NCBI GenBank assembly: GCA_018136815.1
Contig: CM030932.1
Coordinates: 8,246,001-8,310,000, forward strand
Source of the DNA: Isochrysis galbana
Lineage: Eukaryota; Haptophyta; Isochrysidales; Isochrysidaceae
Reading direction: 5' to 3'
DNA: 64,000 nucleotides
In this document: positions 22,781 through 33,825 of the stretch, piece after piece
How the letters are laid out: each line of letters begins with the position of its first letter
Numbering within the stretch: position 1 is the first letter of the stretch
Translations under genes and position numbers: made by a program
Notes under the pieces: generated by a model
What the model was told of the DNA's origin: nothing
Databases searched by the model: none
What the model saw: the letters and a program-made list of their open reading frames with translations, nothing else

Positions 22781-23975
22781 ACGCACGGCGCCCTCGCGAG
22801 GGGGGGGAGTCGATGCGCATACGCACGGCGTGCACAATGATTACAAGTAATCGGATAAAGGTACCCAGCTTTCTAGGACCAGTCCTAGAAACTAGGACGG
22901 ACTTTGCTATGTGAGAGCAAGAGCATACCATGTCATTTTGTCCCAAACCTTGGCTATTGAGTTACCACATGCATGTCCTCATTAAATGTTCCAGGTGTAC
23001 CTGGGCACCATTCCCTCAGCAACACCAAGTTTTGTGACGCGTTTACGGGTCACCTGGTCGGAATTGCTGCTTGTCCTAGAAACGGGAGAAATGGCTGATA
23101 CCACCCAATGGGGAGCTCTTCTACCCATGGTCCCCAGGAGATAAAATGTTGCTTTGACTGCCCTCTTTGAGACCTTCAGTGACCACCAAGCTTGGTTCTG
23201 TCATCTAAGTGTCCAATCCGCTAGCCTACTGCTCCAAAAGGTCTAAAATAAAACTCCTCTGGTGCGAGCGGACGCCCGAGTGCAGCACCGCATGCTGAAT
23301 GTGGTAGCAAAAGTAAGCAAAGACAAGCTCCGCAGAGTTGGTCATGGGGAGAGCTAAGGTTGAATGGGATGTGGAGATGGTTTGCTTCAGGTGATGGGAT
23401 GTCTCATAAGCTCACCATAGGCTATAATGGAGGCATGATCGGCAGAGTCCTAGAAATCCAAGGATTTTCTAGGACGTGGTCCTAGTTTCTAGGACGGAAT
23501 TTTTTGTCCGTAATCACACGTGCCGCGTAAACGAAACATCGTATATGGCTACTTTACGTTAATGTGGGCCTTAGGGGAAAAAGCTTCTATGCGCACGCAC
23601 GGCGCCCTCGCGAGGGGGGAGCCGATGCGCGTACGCACGGCGTGCACAGTGATTGCAAGTAATCACACGTGCTGCGCAACGAAACATCTCGTATACGGCT
23701 ACTTTACGTTAATGTGGGCCTTAGGGGAAAAAGTTTCTATGCGCACGCACGGCGCCCCCGCGGGGTGGCCGATGCACATCGCGCCGTGCCCATAGTTACA
23801 AGTAATCACAATCGAAAAGCGCCGACACGGCGCCCTCCAGGGGGACACGCGTCGCGGGAAGCAGGGAATGTTACGCTAGTCTACATTTAATTTTAAAATA
23901 ACGCTATGTGTACAACTGTGGACATTCGATCGCTCAATTCGACTCATGTCCCACATTTGACGGAACGACACCTCA
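22780..23975 (+). repeat. Second copy of the GC-rich tandem repeat
   Basis: The order seen at 15535-16330 is repeated here. Units start GCGCACGCACGGCG at about 22778, 23590 and 23741, with TAATCACACGTG and ATGGCTACTTTACGTTAATGTGGGCC. The arm (23815-23975) has AGCGCCGACACGGCGCC, AAAATAACGCT and CATTCGATCGCTCAATTCGAC. The first unit is split by the DNA element at 22853-23509. Confidence 0.8.
22853..23509. mobile_element. 657-bp DNA element with inverted ends
   Basis: It is inserted in the tandem repeat and flanked by GTAATC (22847-22852 and 23510-23515); intact repeat units read GCAAGTAATCACACGTG across the site. The outer ends are related inverted repeats, GGATAAAGGTACCC on the left and, as reverse complement, GGACAAAAAATTCC on the right. 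Both subterminal regions carry the palindrome GTCCTAGAAACTAGGAC (22882-22898 and 23479-23495). It encodes no protein, so it would be a MITE. The superfamily is uncertain; allowing mismatches, the duplication could be 8 bp, as in hAT. Confidence 0.82.
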
Positions 23976-24348
23976 GGGCTCTCGTGGGGGAACGATGACG
24001 ATAGCGGCAAGTGGGGGAGGGGGCGGTGTTCATGGATCCCTGAGACCCCAAGGCCCAGAGAGATCGATGACTAGAGGATGAGCAATGAGTGTTGAACCAA
24101 ACGCACGGCCGAGAATTAAACGCACAAATGGCTGCTAGCTACTTAAGTACCCAGTCATCGCTGGTGCCGCTGCTGTTGAATGTGATGCGGCTTTCACCGT
24201 CTCTCAAGTCAATCGCTAAGATAAACAAAGCGGCGCATGGTACTCGACACTAAGAGAGTAGCCCGCCGAATCCACGAGTTGTGATACTCAGAGGCTATCA
24301 TGTATTGTGCAAAATCGAGAAAGCGTAGCTCAAGGCATTCGTGTGCGC
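23976..24348. other. Intergenic; nothing recognised
   Basis: This complex-sequence stretch between the repeat array and the hydrolase gene has no coding pattern, repeat or RNA gene that I can recognise. It includes the 3' flank of the hydrolase gene. Confidence 0.4.
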
Positions 24349-25209
24349 TCATGCCTTTAGATGTTTGGCAAAGAAATCAAAGAGACGACCCCACGCCTTC
24401 TCAGCTTGTTCGGCATCGTACACTTGTTGACCCAGCTTCTCCTTCCGCTCCTCAAATGAAGCATAGGGAGCAGGAGAATCGTTCATGAATGCATGGCCTA
24501 CTTTCTCATAGATGAATACTTCCACGTCGGTATTGCCCGCGGCCTTCAAATCGGCCTCGAGTTTTTTGGCGGTTGCGACATCAGAGAATCCTGTCATGCC
24601 ATCTTCTTGGCCGAAATGGCCCTGGGATCAGCGGTGAGCCAAAAGTGAGTGTTGTAACCAAGCTGACTGATGTGCGAGAGCGACTGCACAGTACATCAAG
24701 GAATCAGCTATGGGATGTGGTGCTGTCGTAGATGGACGATGTCTCCAAAGAGTAGCGCGCACCTGCACAGGTTTGTCCTTCAGAGTTGCGCAGTCAAAGA
24801 GACCAAAATTGACACCGTAGAAAGGTGCGGCGCACTTGATGTCTGGGCTCTTTGCTAGGCCGCCCATGGTGAGCGCTCCGCCCATACAGAATCCCGTGAT
24901 TCCGATGGCCGGAGAGCCCTCGGACTTGAGGTATGCGGCAGCATCGGCTATCTCAACCGTGGCAGCCGAGAAGTCGAGGTTGCTCATCATATGGTGCGCC
25001 TCTTCTGCATCAACCCCAACCTTGCCCTTGTAGAGGTCTGGCAGCAGCACCCGGTAGCCCTGCGATGCAATCTTGGCGGCTTGCTGCTTGATCTGGTCGG
25101 TGATTCCCCACCATTCTTGGATAACGATCACAGCAGGCTTGCCCTTCTCCCCGGTCACGAAAGCGGGGAACGGCGTGGGGGCAGCTCCAGAGACGGTGAT
25201 GGCCTCCAT
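24349..25209 (-). CDS. Dienelactone hydrolase family protein, two exons
   Basis: Exons 25209-24763 and 24621-24349 join in phase 0 (GTGCAG|GTGCGC ... CCCAG|GGCCAT) and give 239 residues, the usual length of the family. It is an alpha/beta hydrolase with the full triad: nucleophile Cys108 in GFCMGG, Asp156 in GHFGQEDGMTGF and His192 in GHAFMND. The N-terminal VIVIQEWWGITDQI is the typical strand and oxyanion region. Bacterial relatives open dienelactones in aromatic degradation; eukaryotic relatives are cytosolic carboxymethylenebutenolidase-like enzymes of broad or unknown substrate. No targeting peptide is seen. The substrate cannot be inferred. Confidence 0.92.
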
Positions 25210-25689
25210 GGTTCGCTCAAGCCGCGCGCGGGATGTCGAAAAGCGAGGTCGTCAGAGAGAGAAGCTTCAGTGAGAGTTCCAATTCTGTCCATCAATTTGC
25301 TAAAAGGTTTTTTTCTTCATTCATTTTTCAAGACTAATTTTGAGAACTACACCACACCTCCTTGCTTCCCGTCAGCATCATGAAAGTCAGATGCGTTGGG
25401 TGAAGAACACACCCACTCAGCCGCCGCCTGGAGGTCAGGCTCGAGCCGCAGGGGCATGTTGTCAAGAGGGTGCGGGGCGGCAGTGGCTTCGGCCAGGTGA
25501 CGCGAGACATCGAGGGAGCGGGCGGCCGCAAGCCGCAAGCGCCCTCGGGTCGCCCGGCATGAATGCGCGGTGCTGCCTGCCCCAGGGGGACGGCGCCGCC
25601 GCCGACCGCTTGTACGCGGTGAATGGCGAGAGCGAGGCGAGAAGGGCGGAGGCCTCTGCAAAGTGCTAGCTAGCCAAAGCGCCAAAGCA

Positions 25690-25872
25690 CCAAATGCCGA
25701 AGTGCCGCCGGGACCGCGCCGCCAATCGCGCCCGCCGCGCGCTACGAGGGGGGGAAGGCGGAGAGGCGGGGAAAAGGGGAGCAAGGGCGGTGCCGCGGTG
25801 TCTGTGAGAGGTAGTGAATGCCGGTATAGTAGTAGGTGTATAGCCCTGAATCTTCTGAGGTTTTTTTTCGAA
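25690..25872 (+). mobile_element. LINE 3' end, TGAATCTTC type
   Basis: The segment matches the 3' UTR of the element at 58212-60596: a G-rich GGGGAAGGCGGAGAGGCGG block, then GGGCGGTG, TAGGTGTATAGCCCTGAATC and a T run (25861-25868). It is a short 5'-truncated copy with no coding part. Confidence 0.65.
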
Positions 25873-26611
25873 GTGATTGCAATTCATCACACCTGTTTCT
25901 TAAGTTGCCCATCGCGGGGTTGAGGGCTGTGCATTCAATTCAACCGCGGGGGAATCGCATGCGTGCGCGTGCGCCCAGAACTCCCCCTCCCCCCCCTCGC
26001 GGAAACTGAGGGCGTGCATCTTCATCGGACGCGCATCTGACGAAACCACGAAACCTGCTTCTCTCCTCAGCTTTGTGGTGGAGTTCTACATCATTTACCG
26101 AAGCCCACTAGGGTATGGCTTCATACTGCGGTAGCTGTGTAACATCCCATGAACCATGAACCATGAAGTACGATGTGACTATTATGGATTATGGAACGCC
26201 AGCGGACAGACGGACAGTAATGAATAGCGCGCGGGTACATCTTTCTAAAAAGGACTTGGACTTGGAGGTCGCGTGCCGTATCGAATGTCGCCACCGACAG
26301 CTCCAGAATCAATATTATTGTAAACGGACATGTTGAGATTTGATGGCTCAAATTGAATCCGTCCCATATTCGACGGAACGCGGCACGCGACTTGTCCTCG
26401 CCCCTCATCCTCATCCCCTCATATGCTCCGGTAACCCCCCATGGCCCCCCTTCGGGCTAAATGTCAAGCATTCTCATCAACCACAGCCCCAGCCATTCCA
26501 CTACCCCAGCCACAGAGCCCAACCAAGGCTGCGTGCGCGGCGAGAATATTATACGACCAAAAAATTCAAATGAATTCTTGTTCTTGTGCCTTTAACCTTT
26601 AACCTTTAAAG
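25873..26611. other. Repeat fragments; no gene
   Basis: The segment 25940-26010 has the GCATGCGTGCGCGTGCGCCC signature of the GC-rich repeat. The segment 26330-26400 has a diverged copy of its arm (CTCAAATTGAATCCGTCCC, GACGGAACGCGGC). GAGAATATTATACGACC (26541-26557) resembles the second LINE 3' terminus. No coding pattern is seen. Confidence 0.4.
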
Positions 26612-27529
26612 TCATTTTGGTTTTGCCGTCCACAGTTTGACGACGCCCTCGTGCGAACCTGTCAGAATTTCCAGACGTCTGGGGTCGCAAGCGACACTAC
26701 TCACCGCACCACTCGCGGCCCGGATGCGAGAAACTCGTTCCGACTCCACGAGATCCCACACATACAAGAAGCCATCCTCTGAGCCGCCCACAACCAAGGC
26801 ATCATCATGCGATAAACATGCGCCCAGCTTGAACTGGGTATGGACGTGGCCTTTATATGTATTAAGCAGGCCACCGGTGCTTTTATCTAGCAGCCGCAGT
26901 CGCGCATCGAGTGAAGCAGCAAGTATGCAGTTGCCGTCGCGCGAGAGAGCAAGATTTGTGACAGCTGCCCCAAGTGTGTCGCTGACCATCATGCCCATGC
27001 GCAAGTCGTACGTTCTCACCACACCGTCCACGGAAGATGTCAGGACCTCGTGCTCGGACACGGCGAGTGAGGTCAGAGAATCTGCGGATCCCTCAAGCAC
27101 CTGGATTGGAGCTGTGTTTCGAGAGCGCATGTCCCAGCACCGAGCAGTAGTGTCGTAGGAAGCAGACACCAGCACACTGTTTGAAGTCCCAGCATATGTG
27201 ACGGCATTCACGCGCTGCGAATGTCCCGAGAGCCGGCGTAGGATTCGGCCTGAGGCGACGTCCCATACAAGCACAGAGCGATCGCCTCCGCACGACGCAA
27301 TGCTCGCGTTGTCCTGTGCAACGCACAGGTCAAGCACGCGCTCGTTGTGGCCTGTGTACGCTTTGATTGGCACGTCAGCGTCCGCCTCGCGGCGGGGGTT
27401 CCACAGCAGGATGCGCCGATCGTCGCCAGCACTGAGGCAATAGTTTCCGTCCGCGTTGAACGTCACCACGTTCACACTGCCTTTATGTCCCGGCAGCCTC
27501 TGCGACTCGGCCAGTAGCAGCGCAGCCAT
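26612..27529 (-). CDS. WD40 protein, WDR83/MORG1-like
   Basis: A single-exon frame of 305 residues from the ATG at 27529 (MAALLLAESQRLPGHKGSVN). It folds as a seven-bladed beta-propeller: blades end in WNPR, LVWDV, RCWDM, RTYDL, RLLDK, LYVWDL and KLWTA. Features specific to WDR83 include the order GHSQRVNAVTYAGTSNSVLV, PIQVLEGSADSLTSLAV, EVLTSSVDGVVRTYDLRMG and DGNCILAASLDARLRLLDKS. In animals WDR83 is a scaffold for ERK signalling and hypoxia control and also associates with the spliceosome. Conservation in a protist would fit a scaffold role in mRNA processing. The frame continues upstream into repeat DNA, so the start at 27529 is preferred. Confidence 0.9.
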   Translation of the reverse strand: MAALLLAESQRLPGHKGSVNVVTFNADGNYCLSAGDDRRILLWNPRREADADVPIKAYTGHNERVLDLCVAQDNASIASCGGDRSVLVWDVASGRILRRLSGHSQRVNAVTYAGTSNSVLVSASYDTTARCWDMRSRNTAPIQVLEGSADSLTSLAVSEHEVLTSSVDGVVRTYDLRMGMMVSDTLGAAVTNLALSRDGNCILAASLDARLRLLDKSTGGLLNTYKGHVHTQFKLGACLSHDDALVVGGSEDGFLYVWDLVESERVSRIRAASGAVSSVACDPRRLEILTGSHEGVVKLWTAKPK

Positions 27530-28683
27530 CGCCACCGCCCCTTCATTCACATTCACTGTCGCAGCGTCGACTGGATTTCTCTTACATTGGTTCGTAGATA
27601 TGTCGGTGGGGTAGTCCGTGTGGGAAGGGCTTGCGCGGGCGTGTGGTGGCGTCGCGGCGGGGGCGCCGTGCGTGCGCATAACAACTTTTTCTCCTACTAT
27701 GAAGGTGCACACCGTGCGTTCACTCTTTCCGCGGGGGAACTTTGGGCGCGGAGTGCGGGCGGGAACCTTGGGGGCACCCCCTGGGACCGGGGGACTTTTA
27801 CAGTATATGATGATAACATTAACATTAACGTAAACAGGTGATCTGTCTTTTGATCTCCCTCCCTCCCTCCACCCCCCCCCCCCCCCCACACACACATCTC
27901 ACCGACCCACCACCGATCGTCCCCGTCAAGCTTCTCAGTTTGTGGGCGACAGGCGACAGGGTTTTCTGTTTTCTCCGGGGTTTCGTGTCGTGCGCGTTCG
28001 AATGTTGCATGTTGCTAGGTGTGCGCGTGGGCGTCTGTGGGGCGGTTTATGTGTCCTTTGTTTCTGTCGACGCGGTCCGCGCATCAGGTGTTCTACTCCG
28101 ACTCCGAGTTTTTTGGCTAGGTTTGAGACTTCTATGCTTGGTATTAGTATTAGGTTTTCGTCTTTCGTCTTTGTCTATAGCTATAGTGGTAGTGAAGAGT
28201 GAAGATCGGCCTCAGGTCGTTTATGTCTATCCTTTTTTTTCGGCTGTCTTCCCATGCCCGCCTTGGCGGTTCTTGAAGTGTCGGTTGTGTTTGCGAAAAG
28301 CAAAGCTCTGCTCAGGTGTGCGAATCTCTCCAGTGCACGGATGAGAGCACCGCACTCTCGGAGAATTTATCTCCATCGTAGCGACAGTTGTTGTAAGTAA
28401 GGCGGGCTAAATGTGAAGGGTATAAGTGTGGTTACTAGTACTAGAGCGAGTCCCAAGGCCGTGCGAGGGGCGAGAATACTAAAAGTATAGCGATAGCGCA
28501 TTGGGAGTTCATCCATTGATTAGGTATAAGAAGAACACTGCTAATGTAAGCAATGACGTTTCCCTCACGCAACTGGAACAAATCAGGCAAGCACGATACA
28601 CTGATTCCATCCAACCAGACGAGCGTGGCACGCTAGACGGCTGGGGTGCGTGCACTTCGGGAATCAAGGGAAGAGGTTTTGAT
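27530..28683. other. Intergenic with repeat remnants
   Basis: 27630-27730 carries a short fragment of the GC-rich repeat (GGCGCCGTGCGTGCGCAT) and is upstream of the WD40 gene. A CCCTCC/poly-C tract lies at 27856-27888. 28390-28485 is a remnant of the second LINE 3' terminus (GGCGAGAATACTAAAAGT), comparable to 41250-41312. No gene is seen. Confidence 0.45.
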
Positions 28684-30018
28684 CTAATACTCCTCACCAC
28701 CCTCCTCCTCATACTCGCCCTCCTCCTCGGCAGAGGCATCCTGGTATTGCTGGTACTCGGAGACGAGGTCGTTCATGTTTGACTCGGCCTCGGTGAACTC
28801 CATCTCGTCCATGCCTTCGCCAGTGTACCAGTGGAGGAAAGCCTTGCGGCGGAACATAGCAGTGAACTGCTCGGCAACGCGCTTCATGACCTCTTGCATG
28901 CAAGTAGAGTTGCCCATGAAGCCAACGGACATCTTGAGACCCTTGGGCGGAATGTCGCAAATGGCGCACTTCATGTTGTTGGGGATCCACTCGACGAAGT
29001 ACGACGAGTTCTTGTTCTGCACATTGAGCATCTGCTCGTCGACCTCCTTGGTGGACATGCGGCCGCGGAAGAGAGCGGTGCAGGTCAGGTAGCGGCCGTG
29101 GCGCGGGTCGGCAGCAGCCATCATGTTCTTGGCGTCGAACATCTGCTGGGTGAGCTCTGGCACGGTAAGCGAGCGGTACTGCTGCGAACCGCGCGAGGTG
29201 AGCGGTGCAAAGCCGACCATGAAGAAGTGGAGGCGAGGGAAGGGGATCATGTTGACTGCAAGCTTGCGAAGATCGCAGTTGAGCTGGCCCGGGAAGCGCA
29301 GGCAGCACGTTGACGCCGACATGACAGCGGCAACGAGGTGGTTGAGGTCGCCAAAAGTAGGGGTGGTGAGCTTCAGAGTGCGGAAGCAGATGTCGTAGAG
29401 TGCTTCGTTATCAATGAGGAGCGACTCGTCCGAGTTCTCGACAAGCTGGTGGATCGAGAGCACACAATTGTATGGCTCAACGACCGTGTCGGACACCTTG
29501 GGCGACGGGAAGACCGAGTAGGTGCACATGACACGATCCGGGTACTCTTCACGAATCTTGGAGATGAGAAGGGTTCCCATGCCGGAGCCAGTGCCACCGC
29601 CAAGAGAGTGCGAGAGGGTGAAGCCCTGGAGGCAGTCGCAGCCCTCAGCCTCCTTGCGGACAACATCGAGGACAGCGTCGATGAGCTCAGCACCCTCAGT
29701 GTAGTGGCCCTTGGCCCAGTTGTTGCCGGCGCCCGACTGGCCGAAGACGAAGTTATCGGGGCGGAAGATCTGGCCGAAGGGGCCCGAGCGAACAGAGTCC
29801 ATGGTGCCCGGCTCAAGGTCCATCAGGATGGCACGGGGGACATAGCGGCCGCCAGTCGCCTCATTGTAGTAGACGTTGATGCGCTCAAGCTGGAGGTCCG
29901 AGTCACCGTGGTAGGTGCCGGTCGGGTCGATACCGTGCTCGTCAGAGACGACCTCCCAGAACTTGGCGCCGATCTGGTTACCGCACTGGCCACCCTGGAT
30001 GGAGACAATCTCACGCAT
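28684..30018 (-). CDS. Beta-tubulin
   Basis: An intronless 444-residue beta-tubulin, full length from [17 protein letters not shown] to the acidic tail ending EEEGGEEY. It forms the alpha/beta dimer of microtubules and of the flagellar axoneme. Seen here are the N-terminal MREI tetrapeptide, the GTP-binding loop GGGTGSG (about 140-146) and the Cys-rich [15 protein letters not shown] segment. Residues 6-7 are Ser-Ile, where most beta-tubulins have His or Leu followed by Ile/Gln. The upstream region (30019 on) is extremely G-rich on the plus strand, with a run of about 35 G at 30396-30429. Frames antisense to the gene are shadows. Confidence 0.98.
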   Translation of the reverse strand: MREIVSIQGGQCGNQIGAKFWEVVSDEHGIDPTGTYHGDSDLQLERINVYYNEATGGRYVPRAILMDLEPGTMDSVRSGPFGQIFRPDNFVFGQSGAGNNWAKGHYTEGAELIDAVLDVVRKEAEGCDCLQGFTLSHSLGGGTGSGMGTLLISKIREEYPDRVMCTYSVFPSPKVSDTVVEPYNCVLSIHQLVENSDESLLIDNEALYDICFRTLKLTTPTFGDLNHLVAAVMSASTCCLRFPGQLNCDLRKLAVNMIPFPRLHFFMVGFAPLTSRGSQQYRSLTVPELTQQMFDAKNMMAAADPRHGRYLTCTALFRGRMSTKEVDEQMLNVQNKNSSYFVEWIPNNMKCAICDIPPKGLKMSVGFMGNSTCMQEVMKRVAEQFTAMFRRKAFLHWYTGEGMDEMEFTEAESNMNDLVSEYQQYQDASAEEEGEYEEEGGEEY

Positions 30019-30394
30019 GGCTGTCGGGTCTGCGAGCAGAACGGGGCAGGACAAGGTGAGGGCGGCGGAGGGGCGGGCCAGGCGAGTCAAGGGTCGGTGA
30101 GAGTAGAGCTGGCGTGCTCCCGTCGTTGTGCCCGCGCGTGCGCGATGTGCGTGCCTGCGCGGTGCGGCGAGTGGGTTGGGGGGGAAGGGGAAGTGAGGCG
30201 GTTGGGGGAACGCACCGAGAGGCGGGGAGCGAGGGGGGGCGGCTGAGAGTGGCGGCGCGGGGAGTGGGGGAGAGGAAGAGGGGAAGAGGGGGCGGGGGGG
30301 GGGGGGGAAGAGGCGGGGGGGGAGGGGGGGGAAAGGGGGGGCGGCGCAACCGACGGGGGGAACCGCCAAGAGACCGACCTCTCGGGGTAACTCT

Positions 30395-30429
<35 letters not shown>

Positions 30430-33400
30430 CGCGGGGGGGGGGAGGCAGTTTGAGAGGGGGGGCGGGGGGCGGAGAGAACAACAGGAGGGGGAGGCCATGC
30501 CCACCGAGCTCGAGGTAGTTTTGATTCACGGGACTCCCCGTCTACATAGAAGATACAGAGAATCTCCACCGATGGTCGTTCTGCGCATCCCCTCACTTCT
30601 GCTGACTGTTACTGTGAGTGAGTGAACCGCCAAGAAACAACTTCTACCCGACAGATCCCCCAGCCGTTGGTTTCTCGGTTTCTCCTGTCCATCTCTCTCC
30701 GCTCAGAAACCACCAACCACCCGATTCCTAGAAGCCACCTCACCCCCTTGGTATTTTCAGCCCCTCCCACCAGGACTTAGACCCCACGCATACGACCCCC
30801 GAGCCCCCGAGAGAAAATCGGAGTCCAAAAATTGGACCCTGAAAACCTGAAAACGCTAGAAAATGCTACCGAGAATCGCAGGTCGTATCACCAGCATGCC
30901 CGGCCACACCGACCGCTTGCGCCCCTCCTCTTGCAGCTCCTCAAGCGCTGCTACTTGCGCCGCTACGGCCGCGTCGCTGCCCCGCTGCCGCGCCCCTAGC
31001 TCCTAGCTGTGAAAGATAGATACACCGTTTTATTTCGGAGAGCAAAAACAGGCCGTATTCCCGTCTTTCAAACTCCCTCTGTATTGGTCCACCGTCTTTC
31101 GACGGGGCTTGGAATTTTCCGCTAGTAGGGCGGTTGGAGGTGGAGAGGTGGAGGTCGGAGACCCCTGCGCGGCCTGCGGCCATAGTGGATAGTGGATTGG
31201 CCGATCGGCTGCCTAGGTGTTAAGTGTTAAACACAGGAACAGTGTGTTTCGTGTTTCTACGGAAGTCAAAAACAGTGTTTTTCACCGTGTTTCTAGGAGA
31301 CCCCTATGTCCGGAACAGAGAGCTGCGCGCTGCGCGCGCGCGGTGAGTGAGCGTGCGAGCGAGGCCTAAGTTGTTCCGCCAGCCGCCAGGTCTGGCGCCA
31401 GGTCTGGCGACTTGGCGCCAGGTCGGGGCGACCTGGCGGTCCAACCCGGTAGACCTGGCAGTGAGGGCATAATAACAAATTGAAAAAACTAAAATAGAAA
31501 ATAAAAGTGGCGCGAAGCGAAGCGCTTGGCGGTTGGCGCGAGGCCGACGTGCCGACGTGCCGACATCAGGGACATCTCTGTCAGCATGTAGGTGTCTAGC
31601 ATGAGCTCAGACCTAGGCTCGGACTCCGTGGAGGTGTGCCCCTCGCTTGACAAGGGCGTTCCCACGGGTTCCCACCTTCGCACCTTCGCACAGTCGGCGG
31701 CAGCCATGCTGTGTGTGCGCGGTGGATGTAGCGGCTACCTCACAAAATCTCACAATCTCCTCTGTTTATCGAGTCGAGCGCTACCGGAGGGCTCTGAGCC
31801 ACTCCGTCGCGAGCGGCACCGGCGGCTAGCGCGGCGCTTTGGCCCTCCTCCCCGCCGGGAGTCGGGTGAATGAAATTCTGGACTGGGTCAGGCAACCCCA
31901 TTTGGATGTCTGGACGGGGGACGAACGGCGAACGAAGGGCGGTGGGGCGGCGAGGCGCTCCTAGTGGCCCTAGAGTGTTGGATTGTAAGAGATTGTTAGA
32001 CCTACAACGAACTCTTCCCTCAGGGAGGGAGCCTAGGCTGCTAGAGTGCAGCGACGCAGCGAACAACGACGGACAACGAACCTGAGAACAACAGGATACA
32101 CCGACTCACGAGCAGCACCGGAATCATTCACCCAAACCAAGCAAAACATCAAGCAACCGCGACCCCAAATCACCGAGAACTCAAACACGTCGCGAGAGAC
32201 GGAGAGAGAGAGCGAGAGAGAGAGAGACTCCGCAGCGACGGCCGGAGCGTGTCTCCGTTGTAACTTCCCTCGTAGCGGAGAGTCTGAAGGGGAGCGTCAT
32301 GTCGCGCGACCACGGCGATCACTTCGGATGACGGCGCGATAGTAGACGAGCCCATCGTGAACGACGAAACGGCGAAACATCTTGGATTGCTGAGCGGGAA
32401 CGGGAGCGGGAGCGACAGGACTGGAACACGAATCATCTTCGGCAATGGGGCGCGAGACCAGAACAGGATCCTGGCGTGGGGGGCTGTTTGAGTGTGGAGG
32501 GAGGGGTGCTCCGGCTAGCGCAGGTAGTAAGCTAGTGAAGAGCTGGGTGGCATAAGGGGGAAGGGCGCTTGCGCTCGCCGCGGCAGGGAGACATCGCCCT
32601 GAAGGTTGGCGCGAGGGCCTCTCACAACGAGTACGGCCTCATCAGCGTGGTCGCCGTCGCCAGAGGCAGCTGCAGGCCTGTCGCAGGCGCGCCATCGCGC
32701 GTGCCTGCAGGGGAGGGGAGAGAGCGCGCGGAGAAGGGGGTGGGCGGAGCGAGGGCTCCGCTCACCGGAAAATATGTAAGTCCCGCATCTGTTTACAGGA
32801 GAAGTCGGGACTGAGGACGCCGCCAGCCCGGTAGGCATAGGAGGAAGGGGGGAACGGATCACCGGGGGGAGGCGCGGGCCACCGACCATATCTAAGCCCT
32901 TTTCCCCTATCCCCCTAGTAGTGCACGGGGGGAGTCGCCTGATGGCGGGGGGGAAAGGGCCGGGAGAAAGGGGGTGTAGAAAGTTTTGCTGCGTGAGTAG
33001 AAAGTAGAGGGTCCACGGCCGCGTGTGCGGTGAGACTATTAAGAAGTTAAAAAATAGGTGTCTAGGCGCAATCGGATTCGATATTAGATATAAGCATTGA
33101 CAATAGGCGCTGGCCGATGCACACCTCACAAATGCTGCTCCAAAAGCTACACGTGATGCTGGCATGGTAAGGCACACCTTCAGTAAGCCGAGTGAGGAGA
33201 GAGACCAGCGCACTCTTGAACACCATTGCACACTGCGCAAATACCAATGTCGCCAATCATGCAACACATCGCTGCCTCTAGATTCACGTGTACCTTTACA
33301 CACGATGAGTGGATCTTCTCGTCAGAGAGTGTTCCAGTAGCGATTCAGAGCCATGCGTACAATGGATACGAGCTCTTGTCGGGTCGAGTACGGCTCGTTC

Positions 33401-33647
33401 ATGCCCCGGTCATCACAAGGCAAGGCTCAAAGAACTACGAGTTCCGAAATCGGGTGTGCCGATACGGGAGCTCATAAAGAACATCAATTGACACAAAGTC
33501 CACGGCAGTCGTGATTGATTACTCTGCTAGATCACATAGCCAAACCGCCTCTTCGCAGGGCGTTCAAAACAGTTCGGAGCCGAAAATATGAGGGGACTCC
33601 TACTTCTCAGCTCTATTGGTCCTCTTCGCACAATCGGAGTTTATCTT
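30019..33647. other. 3.6 kb with no supported gene; repeat fragments
   Basis: 30280-30480 is almost pure G-rich sequence. 31020-31110, 31215-31320 and 31375-31460 each hold a different short repeated word (GTATT/GTCTTTC, GTGTTTC and CCAGGTC), some in inverted orientation. 32466-32590 repeats part of the LINE-family element 5665-6810. 33000-33055 carries a LINE 3' remnant (GAGACTATTAAGAAG). Other frames show no family or domain that I recognise. Confidence 0.4.
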
Positions 33648-33825
33648 CACGCATCATCCGCTGTGTTGCAGTCTCGCGTCCATCTTGAAACGCGAAGCTG
33701 CAGAACCGACTGCCTCTCACCATCGCCGAACGGGAGCTCTTCTTCACGTATTCTCCGCTGTGCTGCAGTCGCGCGTGCATCTTCAAGCGCGAAGTTGCAG
33801 GACGGATTGCCTCTCTCCTGCAAGC
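33648..33825. repeat. Tandem duplication, period about 97 bp
   Basis: CACGCATCATCCGCTGTG (33648 on) and CACGTATTCTCCGCTGTG (33745 on) start two copies of a segment that includes GCAGTCNCGCGT and GCGAAGNTGCAG. The second copy contains the stop codon of the coiled-coil gene (33783-33785), so the 3' end of that gene lies within the duplication. Confidence 0.7.

Noticed and set aside
28775..30246. Long plus-strand frames over the tubulin gene
   Set aside because: They are antisense to an intact, highly conserved beta-tubulin and are explained by its codon bias.
30087..30596. Pro-rich proteins upstream of tubulin
   Set aside because: They are translations of a G/C homopolymer region and are not conserved in any visible way; the tubulin start is clear at 30018.
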